A stretch of 64,000 bases of DNA, taken from the NCBI GenBank assembly GCA_930367205.1, contig OV884011.1, forward strand, positions 171,875,226-171,939,225, given 5' to 3'. The DNA is from Acanthosoma haemorrhoidale. Lineage: Eukaryota; Arthropoda; Insecta; Hemiptera; Acanthosomatidae. The number at the start of each line of letters is the position of its first letter. Position 1 is the stretch's first letter. A program made the translations under genes and the position numbers. Below are positions 10,373 through 23,675 of this stretch, one piece after another. The notes beneath the pieces were generated by a model, which saw only the letters and a list, made by a program, of their open reading frames with translations, searched no databases and was not told the DNA's origin.

Positions 10373-13300
10373 GTAAGAGCAGTAACAGAGATTTTTTTTT
10401 CTCGAATCCCTGTTTATACATTTATTGAAATAATAAAAAAATAATGGACTTCTTGTGCTGCATCGGAGCTAGATTTGAAGGAAGTCTCAGAAGCAAAACA
10501 AAAATCGGACTGGTTTACAAGTATACAATGCAAGCACGACCAGGTGATGGGGCTTGGTTATGGGGTTTGGATTAGGAAATTGGGGAGGTAGGAGACATTC
10601 ATCTACCACCTTATAAATTTCAAGATCCATTCATCAAAGCTATTCCAGATTTATTTTCTTTGACAGATCTATTCGAGTCAGCACATGTACCTTTGTAGTC
10701 GTTTCATGGCCTCGAAGGCTCAGCGTCTCTTTTCGGGGTGGCTTCTTTAGCACCTACAGGTGCTTTCCCGCTAGCTTTTAGGTATCAAATTTAAGGTGAG
10801 TCGGTTCCGGGGTCACTTCTCCTGCTTGGTACACTTTCCCGCCAGTTGTGTATAAGCTTAATGTGGCTTATTATTTGTCTACTATTTGGCCTTTTCTCAT
10901 GTCTTTTCTCATCATTGTTGAAAATAGTATTGCCAATTAGACATTGACTTTTACCTTAAGTAAGTTACCTTGCTCCAATGTAAACCGAGCTAAAATTATA
11001 GGTTTGATTTGTGTTATTAGGATGTTAGCTAACGAGTTTGTATTGCATCTCTCAAAGAAACGAGATCATCAAGATAAATACTGTTCTTGGCATTAAACTT
11101 GGGAAACCTGCATGGATCAGCTCTAGAATTATTTTTATTTTGGTTTTCACAATATAATCCAGTTTGTATGTGGGAGTGGCTACTTAACTTCACCTTATAA
11201 TATCTTCAGTCTACAGCAATCTCTAGGCGTTCTGTTTTCTGAAGTCGCTCACTAGTTGAGAACCACAATGCATCTGGCATCAATTGTTTCGTAGTCCAAC
11301 CAAACGAAAAATTGACTGAGAAAAATTCAAATATTTGTTTCCACATAAGGTGTTACCCAGCGAATTCCTAACGAGCTCTACGATGTTCTCTGTTCAACAA
11401 TGGCCCGGCTGCCGGCCTCTGAGGGTTTAAATTCACTTCACTAAGTCATCTAAAATTTTCTGCAGATATTGCTGCTCCACGAGTTCGAATAAGTTTAGCG
11501 ATCTCAGTAGGAGTTAAAAACGATTTCAAAGCGGCTGTAATGCCATACACCGGTCATCTCTTTCCTCTGTCACTCGCGCCCACCCTGATTCGGGTCTTTG
11601 ATTACACAAACCAGTCTCACAGTAGAGAGTAATTGCTCTCCGAACAATCAATCATTGCACGGGCTGCATATCTGTGGCCTCGACCATCATATTTTAACAT
11701 AGCTAGTCAATAAAATGTTTTAAATTAAAATAAAAAAAAACTAGTGCATCAGTTGGAAGGCAAAATAAAAAGTTTTTAGAAAAAATTGTTTGGATGTTTA
11801 TTGGGTTTTTCATTTTTATTGTGGGGGAGTGTATTTGGCACCCCAGAAGTAATACACCGAATGAACCCTTTTATAAACTGAATGAAAGATCAGTGAATCT
11901 AAATGACACCATGTTTCATCTAAATAAATATTGATTGGTGACAGCAAAATTAGCTATGTAACTCTGTAAGATATATAACTCGGTGCCATTTTACAGCGGA
12001 ACATTCGGGCTTTATCACTTCCTGAGATGTGTATATATTCGGTATCACTGTATACCACTTGTCGAAAAAAAAGCATAATATGCAGAAATATACTTATTAT
12101 GTTGTATAAATATATTTTATAAAGAAAGCAACATTGAAATATGTACTTGATGTATGAATTGATAATTCATATATAAAGATTAAACATACTCACTTAATTT
12201 GAAGAAGGAGAAACCTTCTACGTGATTCTTCCTCAAATAATTAACGAAAACATAATTAGGCCTCGCCTTTATTTGTTGTTTAATGAATTGCTGTTTCATA
12301 CACTCTGCCTCGTAATATAGCAATTTTTTTTTGTTAGTAAGAATTGAACGAGAAAGTTTAATCTCTCAACGTATGCAACAGCCATTCTCCTCATGCAAGA
12401 AGCGGTTGGTTCCAAAAGCTGATATATTTACAAAATTCTAAAACTTTTTTCTCTTATATAACTGATTTTAATCATATTGCAATGCTTTTTTTTTCTGATG
12501 ATACTCCTTAAATTGAGTAATGAAATTAGAATATTTTTAATAAATTATTAATATGATTATTGGAGAAAAAATATATTCTATATAAAAGATCATTTAAAAT
12601 AAAACAATAAGATATAATTACATAAAATAACTTAAAAATAAAATAAATAAATCCTGGTATGACACTGGTGAAGAGGTACAATTGCTGACCGGGGTTTGCC
12701 ACCATTAGTCATTTGCTCTAGCGGTTACCTCTCTACTTTTAATGTGATTTTCACAGTCGGATTGGCTGGATTTGTATTCAAGCTGTTACTTATTTATCCT
12801 CACGAGGAAGAGTTAACCCTGATCCACCCCTATCTTCAAAAGAAAATCCTGTGGTGAGCCGGGGATCCACCCCTGCTTTCCCAGTTAAAATCATCACTAG
12901 ACTATTGCCCGGCCAAGCAGAATAAATTATTCACAAATTACTATTTTTTTTAATTAGTTATTGTTGAAATCCACATTTTTACTAAAATATTTAGTTATTA
13001 AAGTAGTACATTCAAGAGCGGTTTTATTTTCGATTGTTAGCGATGGTAGTTCTATCGCGAAACGTAAGAGGGAATCAATGCATTTGTTCGATCATCAAGG
13101 TTTCGCTTAGCCAAATATGATTATGTATCTTTTTATGGAGGAGTTAACTGGGGAACTTGACACCCTTTCACCCCCCGCATGGAGCAAGAGCAGCAGCTCA
13201 TCGGAAGGTGTTTCGACACTGCGTGGGTTACTTTTGTCTCTCGGATCCGGCTGAGTTGTGACGGCCTCCTGCTCTCCGCTGCAGGTGAAGGGGCCTCGCG

Positions 13301-13838
13301 TATGATTTATTTTCGATAGTTGGCACTTTGAATGGACACCCGATTCTATCACCACGTCCGGTGATGCTTCTCACCCGTTGCTTATCTATCCGTGTCGTCC
13401 ACTGTTGCTTTTTAGTCGAGAGTAAGAACGTCTCCTTCACCTATTCTGTGCTCAAAGATTCTTGAAGGAAATATAATAGCTAAATACAAATTAAAAACAA
13501 ACATACGACAATGGCCAAAATTTGGTTGGTTGTGCCTCGCTGATAGTCCAGTGATAGGCCAGTATCTCCACAGATAAACATCTCATTATACATCAATTAA
13601 TAGCATGAGTTGTACTTTGGAGCTTAAGTGACTATAATTACGAAAAGTTTATAATTTCATTAAAAGTGTGTTTTTTTTCGTTTTCATGTCACTTGCGACC
13701 CCAGTCATATATGAATGGGTGAAATATTCGAATGAATGTTTTACTTGATGCCCAGGAGGTGCTGAAAAATATACGGACCTTATGAAAGATAATGAAGGGA
13801 TTATTAATCAGTAAAATAATTATTAAAGAAAAGTAAAA
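10373..13838. other. Non-coding stretch with GC-richer patches
   Basis: Most is AT-rich. GC-richer patches at about 10680-10860, 11380-11690 and 12660-12920 look like old repeat debris but match nothing I recognise. At 13107-13440 two overlapping - strand frames of 82 and 70 codons lie in a GC-rich island. They look like parts of one decayed reading frame, perhaps the 5' part of a retroelement, but no family motif can be named. A small palindrome GCACCTACAGGTGC lies at 10750-10763. Confidence 0.45.
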
Positions 13839-14284
13839 AGCGTATCCAATCCTTTCAATCCAAAGTCCTAAGAACAATAGTAAATGCCCCTTATTATGTC
13901 AGCAACAAAACCCTTCATAACGATCTTAATATACCCTACATTCTAGAACTCATCCCTTCCAAGTTTATGAAATTCCACAACAGCCTTTCCAACCACCCTA
14001 ATCCTCTAGCACAGTCATTGCACTGCGCCACTCATCCCTATAATCCTCCTCGGAGACTGAAACGGCAGTGGCCTCGTGACCTACTATAAACGCGTGACAG
14101 TGGGAGTCCTGGCAATGGCCAGTTTCTCCAATCATGTCCTATTGTATGGATGAGCGAGTGAATGATGCTGTAAATATGGTATGAATGAGATCATTTATCT
14201 GTATTATTATTGCCTTATAAAAGGCAGATTGTAATTATTGCACAATAAAGATTGTTATAAAAAAAAAAAAAAAAAAAAAAAAAA
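13839..14284 (+). mobile_element. 5'-truncated Jockey-type LINE 3' end (LINE-A, copy 1)
   Basis: The segment starts within the C-terminal part of a LINE reverse transcriptase. Translation gives IQSFQSKVLRTIVNAPYYVS, then NDLNIPYILE, and ends RRLKRQWPRDLL followed by a stop. This is the usual C-terminus of Jockey-clade ORF2 (HPNPLA...RRLKR...DLL). The 3' untranslated part contains AATAAAG at about 14245 and ends in an A tract of about 26 (14258-14284). AAAAGTAA occurs just before the start (13829-13836) and after the tail (14281-14288), a possible target-site duplication, though A-rich and so weak. Compared with the copy at 55095-56096, it lacks about 130 bases of the 3' untranslated region at a junction near 14140. 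Confidence 0.85.
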
Positions 14285-17200
14285 GTAATTACTAATCAGT
14301 TTCTTGGGTTTCTACCATATGGAAGAGATATCAGCGTAATAATAGGATGTTGTTCTATAGGTTCTTATTTAGTTAGTCTATAATTAAGTAAGGTAAATCA
14401 AATCGTTTTCGTAACTAAAACGCATCCCTTAACATTTAGACATCCATCTCACTCTCACACCTGAGATTTTTAGCCTTTTTCTTCTCAGGTCACATATAGG
14501 GAGGCAGAGGATAAATATATCAAATGTGCACGATTTAAACATTCAGCCATATACGAAGTCTTTCTATGGGCCAGCCGATACTCAGGCGACATACCAGGTT
14601 CACGTGCCAGGCAGATATTTCGAGGTTTTTAAGACACTGTCTCTAAGGCTGTTCTCAGGACGATAAAACCACACTCTGCCTCATATTTAGATCAGACACT
14701 ACCAAGCCTACAACTTTTACAGCAATAATTCACAGCCGTTGTTCAGGAGGGAAGCCGGATTTTTTCAGCGGTACCTGCTCCGTGGGGTGCGCAGAGACCT
14801 ATTCAGTTCAGTTCTCGTCAAACTTGGTGTCTTGAATACTCCCGTTTTTGTTGTTTCGCCAGTGCCTTCATCGGGATTCTGAATTTCACTGGATATTGGA
14901 GCCAGAAAATTCTGGTTGTGTTGACGTATATTCCTTCAACGTTTGCATACAAAACTCTCACAAATAACATCGTCCTTTTTCTATCTATTTTTATTTCCTT
15001 AAACCTTTCCCCTATTTACCTCTTTTTTAGTCACTAACATCATGGCTTCTCTTCTCTTGTCTTGGTAAATAATAAATAAATTACTATTCAAACAAACAAT
15101 TTAAACAAATTTCTCAACAGTAATAGTATCCACTGATTCACACTGAACTTACTCAATTCGTAAGTATTTATTTCTTCGGGTTTATTTGAGGTGGATCCAT
15201 TCAAAATATATTTTACTACATATTTTGAATGTTTATTCATACCTCTGGTTTTATCACTATCTGACCAAGTCTACGATTTATATTCAAATGTAATTTATCC
15301 CTTTGATTGATTTTTTTTGTATGCTGTGCATTCCGCCATGTCTTGTTATCTTATTACAGTCCTTTCTGTTATAATGTTTGAAAATTTCCCATTTCAGTTG
15401 ATTATTTTTCTATAGTTAACTTTGAAAATTTGAAGTTACCCAATAAGCTAAATTACATCTACTAATATTCTGAACTAGTTAAACAAAATAGTCGTAATTA
15501 TTCTGTTGAAGTCTCAGCCTACCTAACCAATGCCGATAAAATTTTAACTTACCAGTGTATTGTTAATATTTTAGGATGCATAGGTCGTGGGCCTTTCAAT
15601 TCATTATGTCTGATATATTTGTGTGCTACCTGCATTCTAAAATAGGACAATAATTCAATCGCATCACCTCGTGAATAAAGCTGTAGATGTGGTGAAGGGA
15701 TAGCACCAGCTGGCAGGCTATTGAATTGAAATGATATCAGTTCATGGCGCAACAAGAAGATCTAGGGCAGACCGAAGATTGTTTGCATGAGCTGGTAAGA
15801 GATTATTTGAGAATAAATAGGCTTGTCGCCTCTCAACCTTAGATTCATGTTTATACGGATTCGATACGCAGGCTTCTCATGGGGCTGAATTGACCCCGTC
15901 CAGACTCAGCATGCTACCTACTCATTCCATACCAATGTACGAGTACGGTATTGTATGATAATAAACAAATGTAAATGTCAATTATATTCTGTAGACGCAC
16001 CACAAGCAGCTATAACCATTAGCCAAACAATAGGAACTTTTTATTAGTACTTACGGCAAAAAACATATGCTGGATCTTTATGAAACAGCCGGACGTGAAG
16101 TTTACCTTGTTTGGTCCTGTCAGTGGCCATGAGCTGGGTTTCGGAAGGGATGGGAACTATTGTGTCGACACAGAGCTAAATATTCATACTCGGATCATAT
16201 TCTCGTGGGACGCAGACCTTTTTTTCACTCGTGTCGACTCACCTACGATCTGGGAGTCCGCTTCAACTGTTCAATCTAGCTGGTTTCACAAAGCTAATTA
16301 GCCTGATAGCAATCGTTCGACGTAATACCGTGTTGATTCTGATCATTAAATACTGTTGTAAACAACACTATATGAACTTTGGCCACGATTTATCCCATAA
16401 TGTTACCACTTCCTTTACAAAACGTTATTAGGACAAGTATTGAGCAACCTAGTTTTTATTTTTTAATAAAAATGTCAGATCATTTTTAAATAAGACCTAT
16501 AGCAGATTTACTATACCTAGGGGAGCATACGTGAATAGTAGTTTATTAAAACTTAATAATTGTACCGAAATTGGTTATTTGACAACAAGAGCACTATAAT
16601 AACTCGATAAATAATAAACAAAGAAAATAGGCATTAACGAACTCTAGTAAAACCACATGTGGAGAAAATTACACAACCAATAAACCTATGCTCAACTTGA
16701 AGTACCTCTATCAACTAACAAGGAAAAAATTGAACATGAGGGAGGGAGAAAGGCTTTTCCTTCTTGAGAAAGGTTGAAGAAAGCACCGATCGGCGTTCTT
16801 GAAGACAAAATGATTGGCTCGAAGAAAAACGTTCATTGAGTAATGAACAGAAAATTTTTTCTTCGGTCCTCTCTCTGTTTAAGACAGTTATTCTTTGTTC
16901 TGTCATAAACAAACTAGATCTTCTCTTTCTTTTATTCCCGACTCTGCCAATAGTAGTCTTTGAGTTGTCTGGTCTTTAGGTCTTCGATGAAGTGACCTAC
17001 CCCAGTAGGGTACCTAAATAATCAACCTGGAATCATCGTCAAGAAAATCTATCCCGTGATCATAATTTTATGCCATTACTCTGTATAGGACAGACAATTT
17101 TATGAGCTTAATGATTGAATATTAATTAACTTAGCTTTCCACTATACACAGTTAATTGGTATAAAAATGAGGTTTATAATCATCATTTCTAGCAAGATTC

Positions 17201-18557
17201 TATAATAATACTTATATATTACTTGATTGATAGTAAAATTAGTTTATTGTTTGGTAAAAATTTTTTTTTTTTATGGTGCGTTACGTAAAGAGCATGGCAA
17301 CATTACATCGAATCCCCGAACAGAGAAATACCCATGTGTGACATAATATAGATGAGTTCTCTAGTATAGTAGTTCTAGCAGATCTTAAAAATAGCGTTAT
17401 ATGGAGTCACCGTGTTATTATCAAGATCACATGATCAATACGATGGATCTGACTTTAAACCTCAAGTTGATGTGGTTAGGCCACACTAGCTATTCGAATG
17501 CTTGATTACACAACGTAAGTATGTAAGTAATACTTTCTAATTAGAAGTAAAGGCATGTATGAGAGTAACAAAGAAAAAACAATGTTTTCTTTCATTAACT
17601 ATTTGCCTGATAGAACCAGCTCTAACTAGGCACATGAATAGCACTGTGTGAACTACTACTCTTAGCAAACCTGCAAGGCGACTGCAATAATTAATGAACT
17701 TTTTCACAATGATGTGGAGTAATTCGATCATTACTTCACAATTTTCGCTTTCCACAGTATTATGCCTTAATTACCTACAGAAAATTGGATACGGTGCAAT
17801 AATTGAGCCTATATATAATATAATTGTTGCAAATATGAATTAGCAAGCAGTTTGTATAAGTATAGCAGATGACAGAAATAAAATTAAACTTTTAAAACAA
17901 AATATATCTAACTCGGAGTGAATCGACTCTTAAGTTCTATGTCCCAAATTGCGAATTAAAAACCTATACAAATTCGCAACAGGTTACATTTTTCAAAAAA
18001 TACTTATGTATTTCTATATCCGCTAAGACACACCATTACTTTATTATGGAATCGTATCGTCACATTTTTCATATACAAAACATAAAGTTGAAGTTACATA
18101 AATTTGTTCGAATGTCACCTTTGAAGACAATACAGTAACACAGATTATTATGTGCTTTGCCTATCCAACTTCCTCTTATTAAAACATCATGCTAAATCCT
18201 TAAAATATATTTGAATTGCGCAAAAATTATCCTTTTATCCAATGTTGCACGGATTGCGCTCTTATGAATATGTTAGTAAACGGATCGTGAGTTTTATTGT
18301 TTGTACAATCTGATATTTCATCGCTGACATATCAGTTCATGTGCAACTTGGAATATTGATGGACCGAACCTGAACATTGAGTTACAGGCAAGTTCAAAAT
18401 ACTCATTGATGAACAAATTCATAAATTTCAAAAATATATTTTTAAAACAGATAGAGATAATTCGATATTGCTAAAGTATCTATGATATTACCAAATGATG
18501 ATCCGATCCTCACCAAATATAAATGAGAATATCGATACTTATGAGTACGTATGATTC
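14285..18557. other. AT-rich non-coding stretch
   Basis: No exon, RNA gene or known repeat can be supported. A GC-richer part at about 14440-14940 may be old repeat debris. Frames at 15549-15755 (-), 16080-16301 (+), 16715-16912 (-) and 17537-17755 (-) show no motif and have AT-rich flanks typical of chance frames. Confidence 0.5.
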
Positions 18558-19226
18558 GACCTAACCCCTATCCCTTCGACTGAAACTCCTCATATACAAG
18601 AGCGTCCTGAGGCCAGCTCTACTGTTTGGGACACCACTCTTTAGATTCCTACATGCCAGCACCATAACTCGCCTCCAGAGCTTCCAGAACAACATCCTGC
18701 GAACGGCAGTGTGGCATACCCCTTTTCGTGAAATGAAGGCTTCCGACATGCAAGAAAAGTTCAAGCTCCCCACCATCACCGAAGACATCAGACGACGTCA
18801 CATCAAGTTCTTCGACTCGATGAAGCACAGTCTCTTCCGAGACATGACACCACCACCGCTACCGGCACGATGGCAACTCACAAGATCGAGTAAAGCAGAA
18901 GAAATGGTTGACATCACGGCGCTTGGCCCACCAACAACAAGCCTCTAAGGGGCACCCTCACTGATATCAGACTAACTACGAATGCACTACATGCCTAGAG
19001 AAGACTCTGGGCCCAGCCACCAGTGGACTCTCACCACTGTACCGTAACAATCAACCTCCACCGAGGATTCCCACACTCCTTACTCCTCTCACACCACCTT
19101 CAAGCAGGTCCTCCTAGTACAAGGATCCGATCACCCTAAATATTTTATGTTTCTCCTTCATCCTAAAATTCTAACAAAAGAGCATGGGTAAAAAAAAAAA
19201 AAAAAAAAAAAAAAAGATCTAACCCC
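18558..19226 (+). mobile_element. 5'-truncated Jockey-like LINE (LINE-B) with target-site duplication
   Basis: The inserted part (18569-19215, about 647 bp) begins inside the reverse transcriptase C-terminal region and ends in an A tract of about 24 (19192-19215). GACCTAACCCC at 18558-18568 and GATCTAACCCC at 19216-19226 form an 11-base direct repeat with one mismatch, as expected for target-primed insertion. The coding part is uninterrupted (see the pseudogene entry), so the insertion is fairly young. Its sequence differs from the LINE-A copies in this window, so a second LINE lineage is present. Confidence 0.85.
18571..18948 (+). pseudogene. LINE-B ORF2 C-terminal fragment
   Basis: An open frame of about 125 codons ends with a stop at 18946-18948 and has no stop from the insertion junction onward. 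Motifs in order are LLIYKSVLRPALLFGTPLF (the thumb/C-terminal block of Jockey-clade reverse transcriptases, usually LLYK...RP.L.YG.P.W), LQSFQNNILRTAV, and a C-terminal region rich in basic residues (IRRRHIKFFDSMKHSLF). The catalytic domain and endonuclease are missing through 5' truncation, so the fragment has no enzymatic role. There is no natural start codon; it should be read as the tail of ORF2. About 240 bases of 3' untranslated sequence follow before the A tract. Confidence 0.85.
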
Positions 19227-20228
19227 ATCAACCTGAAAATTTAAAAATTGATTTTGTAAATAACTTACTATTGCTCTTAAAATGTAGGAGTATCCAAAAA
19301 TTCAATTTTAAAAACAGTACATGCAGGAAATGGCCTAGTGTGTGTGATAACAAATGGGAAATAAATACCTACAAAAGCCATGTTATAATATTATATTAAT
19401 ATAAGTTATTATAACCACTAGAGATTATTACAAGTATACCATTGTATTATTACGAAAACGACTTTCACAGGCAACAATAGCACTTTACAATATACAGTTA
19501 CCTAATACTTCATGAAAAAGCGCAGGAATTTAATCTTTCGTGTCTCCTTTTTGGATTACCCCATTTCGGCTGAGGTACGAGATCGTTTAGGCTCAATAAA
19601 TGGAGAATCAGCACATTATCAATAAAGTAAAGCATATTTGTATACGATTTATTCGTACATGTAATAAATAAGTCAATTTTATGCTTATTTATTTTTATCA
19701 TTCTAAGCATTGTTTTATTGCCTACATCGTTCATAAATCTAGATCCTACGAAATTTGCATATAACGATCTGTTTTCCTATGCCCATTAAAAATTGTCGTA
19801 TCCAAATTACACTGTAATAAAATATATCCCCCATGTTACTAAACGTAAATTATTGTAATTAATATTACATAATCACACAAAAATAGTTTTAATCGAAACA
19901 AATCCAATAATAATCAGCAGTTAAAAGTTGATTAACCAATTAAATCAGTTATGTATTTACGTCTACAGTGATTGCTAGGATCTGTCCGGTTATTGGCTTC
20001 ATGACCTATGGGTTAATAAAGGCTTGGTAAGAGCCAGTATTTTATGGCTTACTAACAGGAAATAGCTTTGGCGTATCTGATGGCAGTCTGACCGGAATGT
20101 AAACACGAAGTGGGTTCGAGGTGCTGGTTACAGCAAGCACATAGCCTCTGCCACAGTGGCAGGGAAAATGTACGATTTGGCTGTCCTATAACGTCGGAAA
20201 AAACCCACAACCATCACTGTAACCACAG

Positions 20229-20285
20229 GCGTAGGCTCAGAAGACGCCTATGGACCTGTAAGTTATTGGTTCGATTCTCATTTAG
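20229..20285 (+). repeat. tRNA-like RNA polymerase III promoter (SINE-type)
   Basis: GTAGGCTCAG (20231-20240) resembles an A box, and GGTTCGATTCT (20268-20278) closely matches the B box consensus GGTTCGANTCC. The roughly 30-base spacing is typical. The sequence does not fold into a clean tRNA with a usable anticodon arm, so a tRNA-derived SINE or tRNA pseudogene is more likely than a working tRNA gene. Read as protein, the same stretch gives a short stop-free frame that could mimic an exon. Confidence 0.35.
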
Positions 20286-23271
20286 CAAAATTTATTTAGT
20301 AGTGGACCACATCTCATGTGCTCACTTTTGCTGTATTGACGCTCAGGTAAGTAAAAAATGCTTAAGGAGTGGGGTGTTTCTTAGGATAAAGACGGTAAAT
20401 CGTGATAGCCAATACAGAAACTTTTGTCTAACGGTGAAATATCCAAAGAGTAGAGATCCTTAAAAAACCAAGATAATCCACAAACACAAAATGTAGACCG
20501 GTAAATATATTAACTTTCGAAATGACACAAAAAAAAAAAAAAATCATTTTCTTATTCTAGCGTTGTTATTATATATTCCAATCATGAACAATTTGTGAAC
20601 TTACTATTTTTGTAGAACAAGTTAAAAAAGGCTTCTAAATGAAGCAAAATATTTTCATCTCCGGATATTAAAAGGGCATTAAATAATTTTTAAAGCCTTT
20701 TTTTAATCATCAATGCCCAGTTAACATGCATAAGCTCATACAAAGATCAAGACTGTTTTGGAACTAGATGCGTATGATAATTTCACCTAAAGACACAAGA
20801 ATATACAATGCACTTGCATTGTAATGCCAAAATGTGCTTACTATTACGTTGAGTAAAGCCCCTACCATAATTTAGTTTTTCGATACCCTGCTTAATATTA
20901 GGTTCTAAAGAAGTAGTATAACTAGTAATATAATATTGGCATTAATGTATTACTATCGGGTTAACAGAATTTTTATATCCTATACGATTTCTATAAATTA
21001 AATTATAAATGAAGCAAGCAACACAAAAACACACAGTAACACTTTCAGATGTCCAAAAATAGGCAATTTGAAATATATCCCAGACACAAACAAGCGATAC
21101 GTTCCTTACTTAAGTACCGTTGAAAAGAGGAATGTGCGTGTAGACCATTAACATTATGCTACCCAATTGTGACAGATGCGCTATGTACAAATGTCTATGA
21201 TTACATATTTCAGGGCTAATTGCGTGTGTCGCATTAGGATGAGTAAGAAAGAAGTGATTCTTTAACAGCTTAAAAATAAGTAGTTTAACTAAATAACGAG
21301 GGTTAAAGGAACTAGTTGGTGATATTAAACACGCCCATTATTTTTGACGCATAAAAATATCACTATAAACTAATTTACTTTTCTAATTGTCAGTCTAAAC
21401 TACCCCTTCTGTTCTGTTTAATGTATTAACCATTTCATCACAATTTTACGTTGTGAAGTGATAATTAAACAAATCATCCTTTTTTTTGGGGGAAAAAATA
21501 TTTTTCATCCTGCTCAAAGAATGGATTTTATATATTTTATCTCTTTGATACTTTAAATATTTACGACTTTACTTAACAAACTGGCCCATTTCAGTTAATA
21601 TTAATAGATTAAGGGTTTCAAAGTTCTCAAACTAAAGGTCTAGAAAATAATATTTAACCATGCTGATTGACAAATCAGATTAATTTAGAGAGAAGAAGTT
21701 TTAAAAGCTACTTATTTTCTAGTATTTTGTCAAAATCGGTTATGTGATTAAAAGGTAAAACTAGTGAAAATATTGTTTTAGAATGGCAGACCAAAATCTT
21801 TCAAAAGGAGAAAATTGATTTTAAAATAAGCGATAGGAAAACCATCGTAAATTCATAATGCAATATACTTTAAGAAACATGTTCACGAAAAAAAAAACTT
21901 TTTGGCCTAAATTTTTACTAGAAAATATTTACAAGGGAAGATTAGTTCTTAAACAATATGAATATCACAACAAATACATGCAATGTTTTAGTCGATTTCT
22001 AATAAAATATCTCATTGATAATGAATAATAATTCGATGGTTATGGAGTTCCAATGGTTCAAAATCGATTCTCGTTGTGTGCCAAAAAAACCATATAAAAT
22101 AGGGTTCACAAATACGTTTTACTATCTACTGTATACAGATTTGAACTTAATTTTTTGAAGCGTGGATATGATTCGTTTTTTTGATATTTCAGATATTTGT
22201 CTTTTGTATCCACTAAGTGATGAAATTCAAACTAAGTGTGGTGCGTTAAACAATCAAGGGTTTTCTTACGGCAGTGACAGCAGTACTAATAAAACTTTTA
22301 ATTGAATTGACATGGATTACATGATCGAATTAATTATTCAGGATTTGAAATCTTTACCATAGTTTATTTATCTTGTATAGTCTAGCCTGGCCAATGTTTA
22401 ATGGGACCTGAACACTTCATGTATCTAGGTCGAACATGAAGTCAAGAGAGTGAAAAGACAGACAGACACACTGGTTACCCTATGTTCATAAAGTGCTTAT
22501 GGTTTTGATAAAAAAACCAACGAAACCATTATAAGGGAGATAAAATTTTCTGGGCCAGTTATAAATCCTACTAGCTTTTACGGCACAAAAAAAGTCAATG
22601 TTCTTTTAGGGGTTCGTACCCAGGTCTTGTGTCAATGGTTAAGACAAAGTCAAAACGGGATAAGAGTAAATGAGCAGAAGGGTTGAGTCACCGCCTGAAG
22701 TAATAGATGGTTTTGGGAATATTTGGCACTTAGCGGTGCAAAAAGAGTTAGTTTTTAGCAAACACATAATGTTCAGGTTAAAAAATTCTGAAAAAGTTGG
22801 AAAATAAATATTTTTAACTTACCCACTTCTTGCATAGAACCACAGTTATGATGTGAGAGTTATGACATGAGCCAAATGAAAGCCTCAATACGATATCAAA
22901 GTAAGTTTTATTTGTTTTTAGAATAGATGATACCATATATATATGTATTCGACGATGATCTGGTAGACATGAATTTCTCTCATCATTATATAAAGAAACC
23001 TTAAAGACCAGGATCATCCGGTGGCCACATTCTTTCCTTTATCTAAATATCACTTTTAAAGTGAAAAATCTTGTTTCTTGTCTAAAAGCTCTGATCCGCG
23101 TTGAATTCTTCGTGTCTAGAAAACGCTTCTGCCTGGCACGTCCGTAATTTATTTTAACTTTATATATTGTCATGAAAGCCAGTGTTTAGTAATATTTGGT
23201 GGTTAGAGAAAATAAATCAATTATGGTTTAGGTATGCTGTAGGAAAAATGTCAAACAAAAGTACAAGGTTC

Positions 23272-23340
23272 GCTTTGGCTCGAGGATTGAACCTTGCAGC
23301 ATCATCTACCGGCCAGCTGTAGAACTACCTCGTCTCCTTG
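23272..23340 (-). repeat. tRNA-like element (SINE or tRNA pseudogene)
   Basis: Read on the - strand, GAGGTAGTTCTACAGCTGG is followed about 22 bases later by GGTTCAATCCTCG, an order like A box then B box of a tRNA. The B box is close to consensus (GGTTCAATCC). The ends do not pair into a clear acceptor stem, so a functional tRNA is unlikely. Confidence 0.3.
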
Positions 23341-23610
23341 TGTGCTGTCTTCAACAATTCCATCAACATACTCATTCTATTTTATATTCGTATAGTATTT
23401 CGTTTTCTTTCTGGTTATTTGAACCCAGCATTCATTACAAAAATAATAAAAGAGAATCCTGTATAAGATAAACTGTACAGGACAAACTGTGTAGTTGAGC
23501 CTGTATTGAAATATTTTTATTGTGACATTGGTCCATCTATTATTTATAACTAGTTTTGTAACAACTTTGTGAGAGCTTAGCTAAATTCATGTTGCGAATT
23601 TTTTTTTAAT

Positions 23611-23675
23611 CGTGGCAGGGTAGGTTGGCTGGTAAAGCACTTATATATTTTGGGAAGGTTCGAGCCTGTTATAGT
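23611..23675 (+). repeat. tRNA-like element (SINE-type promoter)
   Basis: GTTGGCTGGTAAAGC (about 23623-23637) resembles the D-arm/A-box region of a tRNA (TGGCTCAGTGGTAGAGC), and GGTTCGAGCCT at 23657-23667 matches the B box core. An AT-rich insert replaces a normal anticodon arm (TTATATATTTTGG). It is best read as a decayed tRNA-derived SINE head, about 300 bases from the similar - strand unit at 23272-23340. Confidence 0.35.

Noticed and set aside
20110..20463. 117-codon frame as a gene, and 20200-20259 as an exon
   Set aside because: No motif; the frame crosses a tRNA-like promoter with A and B boxes, which explains the composition better. The exon reading would need a very small exon with a weak acceptor.
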